A stretch of DNA of 64,000 bases from Sapria himalayana (taxonomy: Eukaryota > Streptophyta > Magnoliopsida > Malpighiales > Rafflesiaceae): positions 186,001 through 250,000 of the forward strand of contig JAREIK010012111.1 in assembly GCA_029783825.1 (NCBI GenBank), in the 5' to 3' direction. The position numbers and the translations under genes are program-made. The notes beneath the pieces were generated by a model, which saw nothing but the letters and a program-made list of their open reading frames with translations, had not been told where the DNA came from and did no database searches. Position 1 is the first letter of the stretch, and the number at the start of each line of letters is the position of its first letter. Positions 1 through 11,750 of this stretch are shown in pieces.

Positions 1-2830
1 ACTCCAAGAATCACTATAAGATTATGAAGATAAACATTAGAAAAAGTAAGAGATTAACGAGCAACTCCTCAAGCTACAATTCAAATATATACATAACAAT
101 TATTGTCATAAAACAAACCAACATAGTTGAGTTTGAGGTAGAAGCTATAGATTTGGCCGAAGTCATATTCATGGATGAGGTTGGAATTATAATATTTCAA
201 CAATATCTATGAATGAGAAAGCTCAATACATGAACATGGAAGAGGAGATATGAGCATACAATATGATAAAAATCAAGTTTGATATTTAAATTGTCAAAAG
301 TTTGATCATTATATTTTAGAATGTAGAGCTCTCGATAATAGAATTAAAGAGAATGCTAACTACATGAATGATAAAGAGAAAATCCTTCATAAAAAATACT
401 TTTTCTTACATGAGAAGGGATCATTAATGTACAAGAAGATTCCTAGTATCTTGATAGTGGTGCAAGCAATTACAAGTGAAAAAGAAAATATACATGGAGC
501 TAGATAAATCAATGAATAGAGATATATCACTTGGAGATAATTCTATAGTAATAGCGGAAGAAAGAGTTAACATTCTTATTCATTTGAAAATGAAAGATAT
601 CAATTCATTTCAAATATTTATTATGCGCCCAACATGAAAAATAACATCTTGAGCTTATAACGACTAATGGAGAAATGTTATGACATGTATATCATAATCT
701 TTCTATAAAAAATGACAAGAGTAATCTCATTGCTAAAGTACCAATATCAAAGAATTGAATATTCATGATCAATATACAAAATAATAATGCAAAATACTTT
801 AAATCATGTTAAAAAGTTACATTTTACTATGACTTTATTTTGGACATCTTGATTTTAGAAGTCTAAAGAAACTATATAATAAGTAGATAGTGAAAGGACT
901 ATATCGAAATAACCATAATGATCAAAATTTTGATGGACGTTTAGTTGGAAATCAATTCAAAAGATTTTCATAGGAGTCTGACTCGAGAACCAAGAAACTA
1001 CTTTAGCTCATCCATGATGATGTGTGTGGATCAATAAAGTCAAGTTTTCATGGTAAGAGCAACAATCTCCTTCTCTTCTTGATGATTTTTGAAGAAATAC
1101 TTAGGTATGCTTTCTAAAACAAAAGTCAGAAGTTTTCAAGTCTATAAGAAGTTCAAAGTTGTGGTGGAGAAATATAGTGTAAGAATGATCAAAGTGATGA
1201 GATCTAATCAAGAATAAGAATTTACAAATTAGGAGCTTCAAGAGTTCTGTGAACAAATGGAAATTATCATTTAATGAGAATTCTAAGTGTTTTTAGTAAA
1301 ATAGTATAGCAGAAAAAAATAGACTATTCTTACCATAGATTAGAGTATGATTAAAAATAAGAAATTATCCAAAGAATTTTGACTTAAAGTAGTGACATGG
1401 GTGATTTACTTGTCCAATCAATCTCTAACAAGAAGTATTTAGGGAGAAATGCAACAAAAATCATTGAGTTGAAGAAATCATGATATTTCGACCTAAGAGT
1501 CTATAGAATAATAACACGTGTTTATGTATCAGACAAGATTAGGATGAAGTTTGATGATAAAAATGATAGTTTTATTTTCATTGGCTATAATAAAGGTTAC
1601 AAGTTATATAATCTTAATAATAAATGGATTGTGATCAGCTGAGATATGGTGTCTGACGAAGAAGGAATATGAGATTTCAAAAATAATGTGGATAATTCAA
1701 AATTTTCTCCTCTATTTGAAGATGAGCTAACTCGAATAGAATAACATGGAGAAGTCCAAGAAGAACTAATGACCCAGCCTATTTTTCCAATATTAACTTC
1801 ATCATCTTCAAGTGGGAGTGAAAGTGAAGGAGTCATGCAACATACAAAGTGTAAAAAAAGATGTGGAGAGATACGATAATGAAAAAATCAAGTTCATCAA
1901 TGAGAATGATACATGAAAACTTATTTCACTTCCCAAAGAACATAAGGTGATAGGTGTCAAAGGGGTATACAAAACAAAGTAAAATGCTAAAGGAAAGATT
2001 GAAAGGCATAAGGAAAAGTTAATATTCATTATTTCTCTAACTTCTCAAGATAAATAGAAGATGAATCAAATGGATGTAAAATTTGCATTTCTAAATGGAG
2101 TTCTTGAAGAGGAAGTATAAATTCAGGAACTATTGGGATATGAAATAAAAGATCACTAAGACAATGTACCAAAATTAAAGAAAACTCTTTACGAGTTAAA
2201 ATAGGCTCAAAGGGCATGGAATAGTTGAATGGACAAATACTTCTAAATGAATGACTTCAAAAAATATCCCTATGAGCATGCTCTATATATCAAGATTAAA
2301 TGATAGATATATTTTAATCATATGCTTTTATGTAAATAATTTGATATTCACTTGAAGAAATCAAAGTATATTCAATGAAATCAAATAAGTGGTGACCAAG
2401 TAATTAAAGATGAAATACATGGGTCTCATGATATGCTATACCTTAGAATTAAAGTTACATAACAAAAAGATAAAATTTTTATTTTATAACCATTTTAAAC
2501 TTTTCACAGAAAATGCTATGTGATGAATAATAATGAAAATTTATGTCTACAAGTGAGGAAAATATATTCCTAGGAAAATTTTCAGAAGGACGAGCTTATA
2601 GAATATTTAAGTTGAGTTCAAAATACGTAATTAACTCATGTTATAAGATAATTGATGAACATGGGAAAAATTCAAAAGAAATGATATAGGTAAATTTGAT
2701 ACATTAAAATGTTCTTATTTGGGGAAGAATACATAGAGAATAATATTTTTGGTGAAGAAAATGAAGGAAGTAATTGTGACAAAAAAAATTAATTTCTTAA
2801 AGAAAAATAAATTCGAGACACTTAGAATCA
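1..2830 (+). pseudogene. Decayed Ty1-copia gag-pol, family A copy 1 (left end outside window)
   Basis: Remnant of a copia polyprotein read left to right with many stops and frame changes. The first 480 bases match the end of gag and a degraded zinc knuckle, by comparison with copies 2 and 3 at 12.6 and 20.6 kb. Integrase-like sequence lies at about 960-1500. Reverse transcriptase starts near 1870; MNQMDVKFAFLNGVLEEEV is readable near 2060-2120 and the catalytic-motif remnant FYVNNLIFT (normally YVDD) near 2325-2353. RNase H traces fade after about 2480, and no 3' LTR was found before the gypsy element that begins near 2850. It is non-functional. Family membership rests on shared gag sequence with the copies at 11.5 and 19.5 kb. 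Confidence 0.8.
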
Positions 2831-2849
2831 ACTATTATGCAATGTAATT

Positions 2850-3785
2850 AATATCGGCACTTAAAATATCTTTGCACTCATACTCCAAACCAAAACCAGC
2901 CAACCCAAACAAAGCTACTTTTCTTCATATAAGAAAATTCAACTTTTATTGACATCTAGCCCTAACTAAGGATATCTTACGCCAAATAAAGACCCTCAAT
3001 CTCACTCAAGAGCATGTAGCCTGAAATGTTAGCATATACCCTAAATGAAGGTACACAATCACACTCAATGATATATAGCTACAATCAATGTCATCTAGCC
3101 CTAAATTAATGACAATCTCATACAAATATTTCTAGCCCCAACCAAGGGTATCTAGCTCAAAATAAGTATACTTTCTCTCTCTCTCAGACATGAAGATCTA
3201 CTCAACAAAGTCTTCATGCAACTAAATCTACATGGCATACCTAGTTAGATATTTCTTATAGAATACATTGCATGTAGCTGCCTAATAATTTTCCATCAAA
3301 AGCAATCAAGTGATTTGATGCCTTACTACAAAAAAAAGTATGATAAAGAAGAAAATCCCTTTTAATTAAAGAGGGTTACTTGTCAAGTTTTGGTGGCTAA
3401 GATCATGTCAAGAACTTCAATGACTCAATGCATAAAGTAAAGTATAAAAGGAATGATAAGTCATGAAAACTAGGTTTTCTTCATTTATAAAAAAGCTTTT
3501 CGCATATTTTATATTCTTCCCTTTCCTAAGTGACTAAATATCAATTTTATATCAACAAGAACTATTCCAAAAATAGGAGAGAGCATATGACCAAAAGAGT
3601 CAAATCACTCTGCTTGTAGGAAATGTATGGAGCATTGCAAGGGAGAGATGGTCAATAACACGGGGGTCTTATTAGGCAAAATCTTGGAGGCTCAAGATTG
3701 AAAAGATCAAAAGATCTAAGATCGGATGAATCTTAGAACAAAAGATCCAAGATCTAAAAAATTTGTGGCCATGAAAATTATTTTC
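2850..3785 (+). repeat. 5' LTR of the Tat-like gypsy element
   Basis: Shares its sequence order with 9868-10497. Both have short direct repeats of the type 'catctagccc...aaggatatc', then a stretch on cacatggcatac/catggcatac, then repeated 'agatctaag' and 'gatccaagatct' motifs near the 3' end. The LTR ends in front of the primer site at 3791. The left boundary is approximate. The two LTRs are very diverged, so the insertion is old. Confidence 0.65.
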
Positions 3786-3790
3786 TAACA

Positions 3791-3809
3791 TTTGGCATCA
3801 TTTACGGGA
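3791..3809 (+). other. Primer binding site, tRNA-Asp type
   Basis: TTTGGCATCATTTACGGGA sits immediately 3' of the LTR. It resembles the canonical TGGCGCCGTTGCCGGGGA site complementary to the 3' end of plant tRNA-Asp, with several transition-type changes (C to T, G to A) as expected for decay after cytosine methylation. This site is typical of Tat/Ogre and Athila gypsy elements. Confidence 0.75.
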
Positions 3810-5619
3810 AGCTTAAAATAAAAAACTAAATTTATGAGAATATATCATGTTACCTTGAATTTTAGTTAGCAAAGCTTTGCTTTCTAAGTCTTCTCAAATT
3901 TTCTTGTATGCTTGACCATTTTTCCTTCTAGTAATCTTTAGTTTGTTTGATGAAAAATGACGTATTTTTGAAGATAATAAGCTCTTGACATGATGGCAGG
4001 AGGTGGATAAGAAGTTGGAGAACAAATATGACAAATAAGACATATTATAGACCATGAAAAATACTTATATTGTTAGAATAATCACTTATAAAACCAATTA
4101 ATCACTGCACAAAGACAAGCCACTCAGCTTTACGTCCATAGAAAATTGAAAAAGATTTGCTTGGCCTTAGGAATAGGAAGTTGGGCCTCTCATTGATAAT
4201 AACTAATTTATACATGGATCATGTGCTCATGCTCCATCTCTGCCATATTCTTATGCCTAGACACAAACAAGATCCTAATAGAGTCGACTAATCTTCAACT
4301 ATTAAAGTGATGCCACTAGCAAAGCACTAATTAGGGAGGAAATAGTAATCCATGTTTACAAGAAGTAAAAAAATTTTACTACCAGTAATCCAACAACATG
4401 AGACATCAACTTGACATTCAACTTCAACACATCCAACAGCTCCTTCAAATTGAGAATAGGCCTTTGTCAATTTTCAATCAACTTCTTTGATCAAAAAAGA
4501 ATTGAAATATTCTCATCTCTGCTAATTTCACCCATGTTGAACTATGAAGCATGGTAGGGATTCGTTGTTCCTTTTTTTTTTTTTTTGCAAATACAAGTGA
4601 TCCCTGTGATCACATGTTACGCTCAACTAAATTATGATCCTAAATATTGGAAATGATAGTCTCCTACCAAAGTTTTCCCACAAGTCTTTAGGGACCAATC
4701 CTGCCATTGTTCCATAAACTAATATGTGACTCGATAAACTATTTTAGAGATCTATAGGAAGCGATCATTTAGAAGTCATCTTTATTTGGTTTGACAAAGA
4801 CATGATATTAGTTCTTTTCCAAACATTAGGATACAAGAAGGTATATCCATTTTCACCTTTTAAAGGAGCTTTGCTCAAGCCGTGCAATAATAAGAATATA
4901 CAATATGGAAATTGATTAGCAAGTCTTCAAACGAACATTTGGGTTGATGATAAGTTTCTTTGGGTAATTATCTTTTAAATCCCTAATTTCCATGGTAGAT
5001 CTATTTAAATGGATAATAAATTCAATACTATAAGGATGAAATTGTGTGATTTGTGTCTCATGAAGTTATAATAATGAGCTAGCATATAAATAAATACAAA
5101 CTAGGTAATCTAAAAATTAATTTCTGAAATCTTTTCTAGGATAGTAACCAAATTTTCTTCAATGAACCTCATCCATGTCAGAGTGGTTTGTTGCATTTTT
5201 TGTGACCCAATCTTATATATGAGTAGCAACTACTTGTAATATGGGAGATGTTAAAGTTCAAATGATTACAACTAGTCCATATGGAACCTTCAAAAAAAAG
5301 ATACAAGATTTCATCATGAATATCATAGGGATCATAGTCACAAAACAAATAAATGCAAAAGATTATATTTTTAGTTGAAAATTTGATCTACTTTCGGTTA
5401 TTGCATTACTATATCAAAGAGATCAAACACAATCAAGAGCCAAATATAAAGGACAACTAAGCACTTAGATAAGGACAATACAATTTTATCTAGTTTTTTT
5501 TATCACTAATTAGATAAATGCTAGCCCCAACAATGATCATTATCAATCTAAACAAGGATAAAAGAAACTAATAAGAGTCCTCGTAGTTGAAGCTCCTGCC
5601 AATATTATCCAAGAATTTA

Positions 5620-6030
5620 TTGATCCGAATAAGTTAATTTTGAAGGATATGTCCATTATGTTTCATCTTTGAACCATAAATAGGTAATCATTTCATACCA
5701 AGGTGCTCTAGTAATATTTCTATGCATTAACTTTGATGTCCACATAATACTAATGGATCATGTAAATGTGATAGGTCTACTAGAATTCCTAGTCTATACA
5801 TATATAAAGCTACCAATTAACACCATGATATAATCCTTTCTAGATTTATTGAAGCCAACATTAAAATCATGATATATGTTTTCTCATAAAAGGGAGACCA
5901 ATTACACAAGTACAAATCTTTCATTGTTGATTGGGACATATGCAATTATAATGGGGCATTCATGGCTACATCTGATGGAAACTATCTCCTCAACATATCA
6001 TCAAATGGTTAGTTATCCAACTAATAAAAA
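5620..6030 (+). pseudogene. Gypsy protease fragment
   Basis: Within the gypsy interior the plus-strand translation contains YAIIMGHSWLHLMETISSTY at about 5940-6000. It corresponds to the conserved end of Tat-type proteases (pattern ILGRxWLHxMxAVxSTYH). About 250 bases upstream, IILMDHVNVIGLLEF lies where the catalytic D-S/T-G motif belongs, but the catalytic residues are changed, so the enzyme is dead. In-frame stops are present. It is the domain that best identifies this element besides the RT. Confidence 0.7.
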
Positions 6031-6639
6031 GAAGTAAATTTATAAAATATTCGATTTGTAGTCTGTCATTGCTATTAGTTACCATTATGAGTGATACAAG
6101 AAAAATTAATGACATCAAATGCTGGGTATTTGAGTCCATCTGAAGCTAGCAATCATAATTTCATGTCATTTAGCAAGTAAACAAGTGTGGTTCAATGATG
6201 GTTGATAACATGGAATGAATGAGTTTAGCTGGGTCTGACATGTTTATTTACATTAGCTCACCACTATTAAAGCAATGAGGAATATTAATTGAAATAATTC
6301 ATGTTGGAAAACATATATGTGTTCATTTGATATTACTTTGATATATGAATAATCTATCTTTTAATAGAAAACCACAAGTTCACTACATTCCCTATAGTCT
6401 GGCCATTCTATACAAAGTAAAATGCTTCCATCTAGAGCATTAACAATTCATACAAAATGAGATCATCAATCATATAGAAACTAGGTTTATCTACAAGAAT
6501 ATATAGCATGACTAGTTGGAAAACAATATGTTGGAGGCTATGAAATGGAAAATTAAAAGTTTGCATGGATTAAGATCAATGCTTATATATCTAAATGATA
6601 GTTTTCCAATTTCACAAATAGATTAGATTGTAGATGTCA

Positions 6640-7620
6640 AAACCAGTCATAGTTTACTCTCATTCATAGATGTTATTACCAGCCATCATCAAATCCCATT
6701 GTATCCACTTGTTACTAAGAATATGTATTTTATCATCGCACAAACTTTTTTTGTTATGATGTCATGTGGGTTAAAAAATTGTTAGTGCCACTTAACAAAA
6801 GATTGTTATCAAAGTTTTCCAACCACACCTTAGCAAGTGTATGAAAGTATATATTTATAACATATTAATAAAAAAGGAAAAATAGTAATACCATGTGTCA
6901 TATATATGAAGCATTCGAATTAATGAGTTAGTATGAGATGAGATTTAATCTCATGAAATACATATTTGGCATTAGTTCTCATAAGTTCCTTGGATATATG
7001 GCCACTGAAAGGAACATCAAAGACAACTCATCTCAACTTATTTCCTTCATTGAATACCATGTGCCTTGTACTCACATATGAGTTCAATTCCTAACTAGTT
7101 TGTCTTCCTTGGAAAATTCTTCTTACTATCAACTAATTATTTCTCCTAATCTTCAATGATCTTTAAATAGTAAAGAAATTAGTTTTGAATTGTGAAGGCA
7201 TCAAAGCATTGATGGACATTAAGTTATATCAATTTGAATTTTTCATTTTTAGCAACATGTGTACATGAGAGCCACTATACATCCACTTGGCAGTATTAAA
7301 TAAAGTAGTAAGCATGCCATTAATAAATATAGACATTAAGAAAGTATAGTTACTAGTGTAATACGTAAGCAAAAACTTGGTCACCATAGAGGCCCAATAT
7401 ACTCATTTAGGAAAAGCAGCTCTCACACATCACATGCTTTTGAAGAAGCTTCATCTTTAATTTCAGGTCCACTCAATAGTGGTACTAACAAACTTCTTAC
7501 TAAGTACCATATTGCATAAGTCAAATCTACCATGTAGAATAATTTCATGGATAATCAAGTTAGCATGTATTAAACACAATATATACCCCTTAAGGCATCT
7601 AAAGGCTATGTACTATCTAA
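6640..7620 (+). pseudogene. Gypsy reverse transcriptase and RNase H remnant
   Basis: From 6651 the plus strand reads SLLSFIDVITSHHQIPLYP, then CGLKNC around 6760-6780. These correspond to the finger/palm stretch and the FGLKNAGATYQ stretch of gypsy RT. Further on, RFNLMKYIFGISSHKFLGYM (about 6950-7010) matches the LNPxKCxFGVxxGKxLGYM region. Around 7470-7600 a stretch ending in SWIIKLACIKHNIYP matches the gypsy region after the thumb (WAxELxEYDIxYxPR). Stops and frame changes interrupt all of it. The catalytic YVDD segment was not seen intact. Confidence 0.78.
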
Positions 7621-9868
7621 TGGAAAACTAGATTCTCACCCTTTAGCATAATATATGGAATGGAAGTGGTGATACTCTTAGGAATAGGGATACATATTGC
7701 CTAGTTAGACTATATTGAATGGATCAACAACTTTATTTCACTCAAAAGGTATGTTAAATTAATGAAACACAACTAGCTAATCTAATCTAGATGACCTTCT
7801 AACAATAGAAGGTACCTACTCAAAACCATAAATGTGCAAGTTAGTGAACATTACATCTAAGAGACTTAGTCTAGATATTTAATTTCAAAAACACTTTGGA
7901 CCCAATAGCCAGTTAACTGAATAAAAATTATACTTAATTTAACTAGAATGCTTTTACATTTATTAAATACTACATTTGGGCTTACAGTGTGCAATTGATC
8001 CAATAAAATGTATAACTAGCTATTTGAATTGTAGTCAATTAGATAAATTACTATATTTGAGCTTACTAACAGAGATCCAACCCTAGTCAAATAAAATTTA
8101 TAATTGAGCATACTAGCATATATGTAATTGAATACAAATTATATGTGAGTTAACTAGTATTCAATTGACTAGATAAAGTAATATATGTTGGTTTATTGTA
8201 TGCATCCAACCAGATACAAAATATATTATGGCTAACTAACATATAGCTGACAAAATAAAATATTGTATATGAACTCAACCATTTGAATAAGAATTGAATT
8301 AGGGTTAATTGGCATGTAAATGAACACATGAACTTCACTCATAGTCATCTTCTTTATAGTTATATTAGAAATAATTTTCTTATTCCAATTGGTAGCTAAG
8401 TAATATATAAAGAAAGATAAGATGGAATTTATATGGCACAAATTAGGAAGCTTATAGATCATTGTAGATAAGCACTCATAACATTGCATATGTCCAAAGT
8501 GAATGGACAATCCAAAACAATTTATTAAATACACAAGAGCCAAATTTTTAATATGTATCACATATTCTCTAGTCAAAGAATTCATATCAAATATTCTTGC
8601 AAAATGATATGTATCACACATCATAATAGTGCACATGTCCAAAGAATTTATGTTCCACTGACATATGAACTACCTTCATCTCCCTCACAAAAAGATATTT
8701 AGGATTAGAAAAAATCGCTATTCAAGGTTTTTTCAAACCCAACATGCCATCCAAGATCATGGGTGTGTTATTGTGGATTCCATATATGACAACCATAGCC
8801 TTCATAGAAATTTTGTCCTAGTCTTTTATGGAAATCATGATGGAGATCAACCTTGTCCTTTTCCATGTCAACTCTATATCTTGAAATATTTTTCATAATA
8901 TCCTGTAATTTCTAAAGAAGGGATGCTAACTTATCACTGCAATGGGACAAAGTGCTTCATCTTTCACATAAGTCTAATTATCCCTAAATCATGCTTCATA
9001 TGCATGGAGGAAAACACTTGCTACAAAAGCTGAAGATGTCATGACCTTCTTTACCTCAAGTAGAGTGGCAAAATGAATCCACACATCCTTGGTTATTAGT
9101 CTAGTAGCTTTCAAGATCTTCTCTTTATAGAATATTGATATTCCAACTAAGAAGTATCAAATACTCTAATCATTGCCAACTCTCTCTCCTCCATCATCCA
9201 ATGAGTCCCCTATAGACCTCTCATCCTACGAAATTGATACTTAAGATGAAATTTCATCTATAGTATCAACTGCCCTTTTATGCATATGTGCCACAATATT
9301 AACCACTAAGTGAAAAGATATCTTAGTCTTGACCATCATCACCCAAATAATATTTTAGTGGAGCGAAATTGAAAATCATCTTTAAGAATAATAGAATCTT
9401 CTTCAGCAAGGTTGGCACGTGGTCAATTTCTCATTAGATAGACTCAGGGAAGCAGTCTAATACATTCCAATACACATTGATCATGATCTAGTAAAACAAT
9501 TAAAATTATGTCTAACTCATAACACAATTTGGTAATTAATTGTTGGTTGAGATCTTCTAGGTACCCTCTTAAATGTTGGTAGGTTGGCAGAATCCTCTTC
9601 TTGTCTCACCATGTTCAAAATAACAAGCCAAGTATAATGATGAAAAGCGATGACAAACATAAAAACTCATTGAAGGACACTTATCTTTTGAAAATGGTGC
9701 AACATAGTGACAAAAAATGTGTCTCCTTCAAAAATTTAGACAAATAATCAGATGTGTTATAAATAGAAAGTATTTTTCCCAACTTATGGCTAGAAAAAGA
9801 TGCATTGCATATTAGCTAGAATCAAAAAGCATACCATTTTGGAAAGTTGAGCCTTTTTCTCATGCTCT
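7620..9868. other. Gypsy interior without recognisable domains
   Basis: Integrase would be expected here in a gypsy element, but I could not recognise an HHCC zinc finger or a DDE core on either strand. At 7890-8290 there are imperfect direct repeats. The few short minus-strand frames (for example 8232-8642) have the composition of random AT-rich DNA. The region may include a deletion or later insertions. Confidence 0.4.
7890..8290. repeat. Imperfect direct repeats (degenerate minisatellite)
   Basis: The phrase 'actagc/actagt ... caatt ... gataaa ... tatat ... gttta/gctta' recurs about every 60-90 bases. Examples are near 7985, 8045, 8110, 8165 and 8225. The copies are too diverged to define one period by eye. 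Confidence 0.4.
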
Positions 9869-10497
9869 GTTAAGTGCACTCACCACACAATATTTGTTTG
9901 TATGAAAAAGAAAGGCATTTAGCCACATAAAAGGCATTTAGTCACATAAAAGGTATTTAACCCAAAGTAAAGATACTTAGTCCCACTCAAGTGCATTTAG
10001 CTCTAATAAAGAGCATCTAACCTCATATGAGGATAAACAACCCCGGGTGGCGGGTTCAATCAAATTCATGTGACTTGGTAAACATGGCATACTTGATGGA
10101 ATACACCTATCTGAATGCACCCTGAGTAGATGCCTAACACTCACCCCTTAGAGGAACTCTTGTGATACAATGCCCCATTAACAAAAATGGCAAACAATAG
10201 AAGATCTAAGGTAGGTGAAGATAAGCATTTCCTTTTCCAAGAAAGAGTATATCAATATTATTTCTATAATAAATAACTTAAGTATCGAAGAGAATGTTCA
10301 GCTAAGTGAGTCACATCACTCTTATTTTAGAAAGCCTATGAAGCATTTCAGTTAAGGGAAGCCCAACAAAGATGTATTCCTTTTAACCAAGGTTGGAGAC
10401 CTATGATCCAAAAAAATAGAAGATCTAAGGTAGTATGTATCTTGAATCAAAATACCAATATGTAAAATATCAGTATGCCCAAAAACTATGTTCCAAT
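9868..10497 (+). repeat. 3' LTR of the Tat-like gypsy element
   Basis: Starts near 'tgttaagtgcactcaccac' and contains a run of 'ggcatttagccacataaaa'-type repeats (9915-10020) equivalent to the repeats in the 5' LTR. It ends near 10497, where the sequence aligns with the last bases of the first LTR just before its primer site. Boundaries are approximate. It lacks parts of the 5' LTR, so internal deletions are likely. Confidence 0.6.
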
Positions 10498-10599
10498 AGT
10501 AATAAACTATGAAGATAGCTTGATAACTAAAAACTAATCTAAGATATATAAAATTAGTTACATATATTGCACATCTCTAATAATACCAAAAAATATCAA

Positions 10600-11340
10600 G
10601 AAAGTATTGAGTAATAAAGCTTGGGTTGAGATAATTTATAAAGAATTAGATCAATTCTTAGGATAAAAAAAAGTTGTGGCACATAGTTTCTAGAACTGAT
10701 AGATTGAATGTTCTTCTTACAAACTAGATATATAAGGATAAAATAGATGAAGCTAAAACCATGGTAATTATGAGAAATAAAATTAGTTTGCTTACTCAAG
10801 ATTGCAAATAAATTGAAAAAACAAATTTTGATGAAACCTTTTTACTAATATCTTGACTTGAGTATATTCTAATACTTATATATTGATTACTTTGTTGAAA
10901 TTTAAATTATTTAAAAGGAATCTCAAGAACACTTGTCTAATAGAATCATAAATAATAGGTATATGTAGATCAACTCAAAGCATTCTAAGACTATAAGTAT
11001 CTTATTCATACTTATTGGGTTAGAAAAGCACTTTAGGACTTGTAATAGGTCCCTAAAACTTGGTATGAAATATTTTATTATTATTTTATTGTAGATGAAA
11101 TTAATAGAGGCATGTTTAACCAAATGATTCAAATATAAATATTACATATATGTATATATATATATATATATATATGACATAGCTTTTGGATATACATATA
11201 ATAATTTACCTTAAGTTTTGCTGAAAAATAAAGAGTATATGTAGCAACTCAAGATTAAGATATATTTATTCAAACTTGAGTATGCCAAGGATATTGTCAA
11301 CAAGATCGAAATGAATCTATCCAAATACTATAAAACACAA
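10600..11340 (+). pseudogene. Copia reverse transcriptase fragment (SIRE/Maximus-like)
   Basis: Plus-strand translation, with frame changes and stops, gives KAWVEIIYKELDQF at 10615, NFDETF near 10830, then VPKTWYE near 11050-11070, and DIAFGYTYNNL near 11180 where the VDDIIFG catalytic stretch belongs. The order and spacing fit a copia RT (WIEAMQEELNQF ... IDFDETF ... LKQAPRTWYE ... DDIIFGST). The wording is of the SIRE/Maximus type and differs from family A, so this is a separate lineage. LTRs were not found; it is an internal fragment. Confidence 0.72.
11146..11175. repeat. (TA)n microsatellite
   Basis: Alternating T and A for about 30 bases with one G interruption. It lies inside the copia RT fragment, between the WYE and DIAFG motifs, so it expanded within a dead element. 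Confidence 0.9.
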
Positions 11341-11454
11341 TTCTTTACAAATTAATTCCAACAATGATAAGTCTAATAAATGAGTAGATGAAACTTAGTT
11401 TGGAAATGTGATTAATAGCCATTTGTATTTCATGCCTTAAAAATTTGATATACC

Positions 11455-11731
11455 ATTAATATTGGAGATGAATTTACAATAGCCAATTCCATTGTCTAGA
11501 ATATTGTAAGGTTTACTTGTGTCATTTATTGTCACATTAATTACCACTTTAATGTTAGATATTTAATTATAATTTGTGTAATGGAGAATTTCATGTAATT
11601 AGTATAAATAACTCTTTTCTCCTATTGGTTTCATCTTCAAATAAAAGGAATAATAATAACTTCCTAAGTGTAAGTTAGATTATAACATTTATTTTTAATG
11701 AAAATTTTATTTGAGTATTTTATTTCCAACA
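11455..11731 (+). repeat. 5' LTR, copia family A copy 2
   Basis: Aligns with 14534-14770 and with the LTRs of copy 3. It contains 'tagtataaataactc', a likely TATA-bearing promoter segment, followed by 'ctcctattggtttcatctt'. It ends in 'tatttccaaca'. The left start is eroded; the TGT found in the other LTRs is not visible here. Confidence 0.65.
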
Positions 11732-11733
11732 AA

Positions 11734-11750
11734 GTGATATCGAAGGAAGC
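11734..11750 (+). other. Degraded primer binding site, initiator tRNA-Met type
   Basis: GTGATATCGAAGGAAGC directly follows the LTR. It resembles TGGTATCAGAGC, the usual copia site for initiator tRNA-Met, with a few substitutions. Confidence 0.55.

Larger units (their letters stand above)
2850..10497 (+). mobile_element. Decayed Ty3-gypsy LTR retrotransposon, Tat-like lineage
   Basis: About 7.6 kb between two similar LTRs (2850-3785 and 9868-10497), with a tRNA-Asp-type primer site directly after the first LTR. The interior, read on the plus strand, holds recognisable protease and reverse transcriptase/RNase H segments in the usual order. Integrase was not confidently found, and 7890-8290 is a low-complexity repeat. 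Gag is expected at about 3.9-5.5 kb but is too eroded to place. All reading frames are broken. The Tat-type call rests on the Asp primer site and on the style of the protease (a GHSWLH motif) and RT motifs. The exact outer ends and target duplication could not be fixed. Confidence 0.78.

Noticed and set aside
8232..8642. 136-codon minus-strand frame
   Set aside because: Inside the decayed plus-strand gypsy element, composed of AT-rich codons with no domain.
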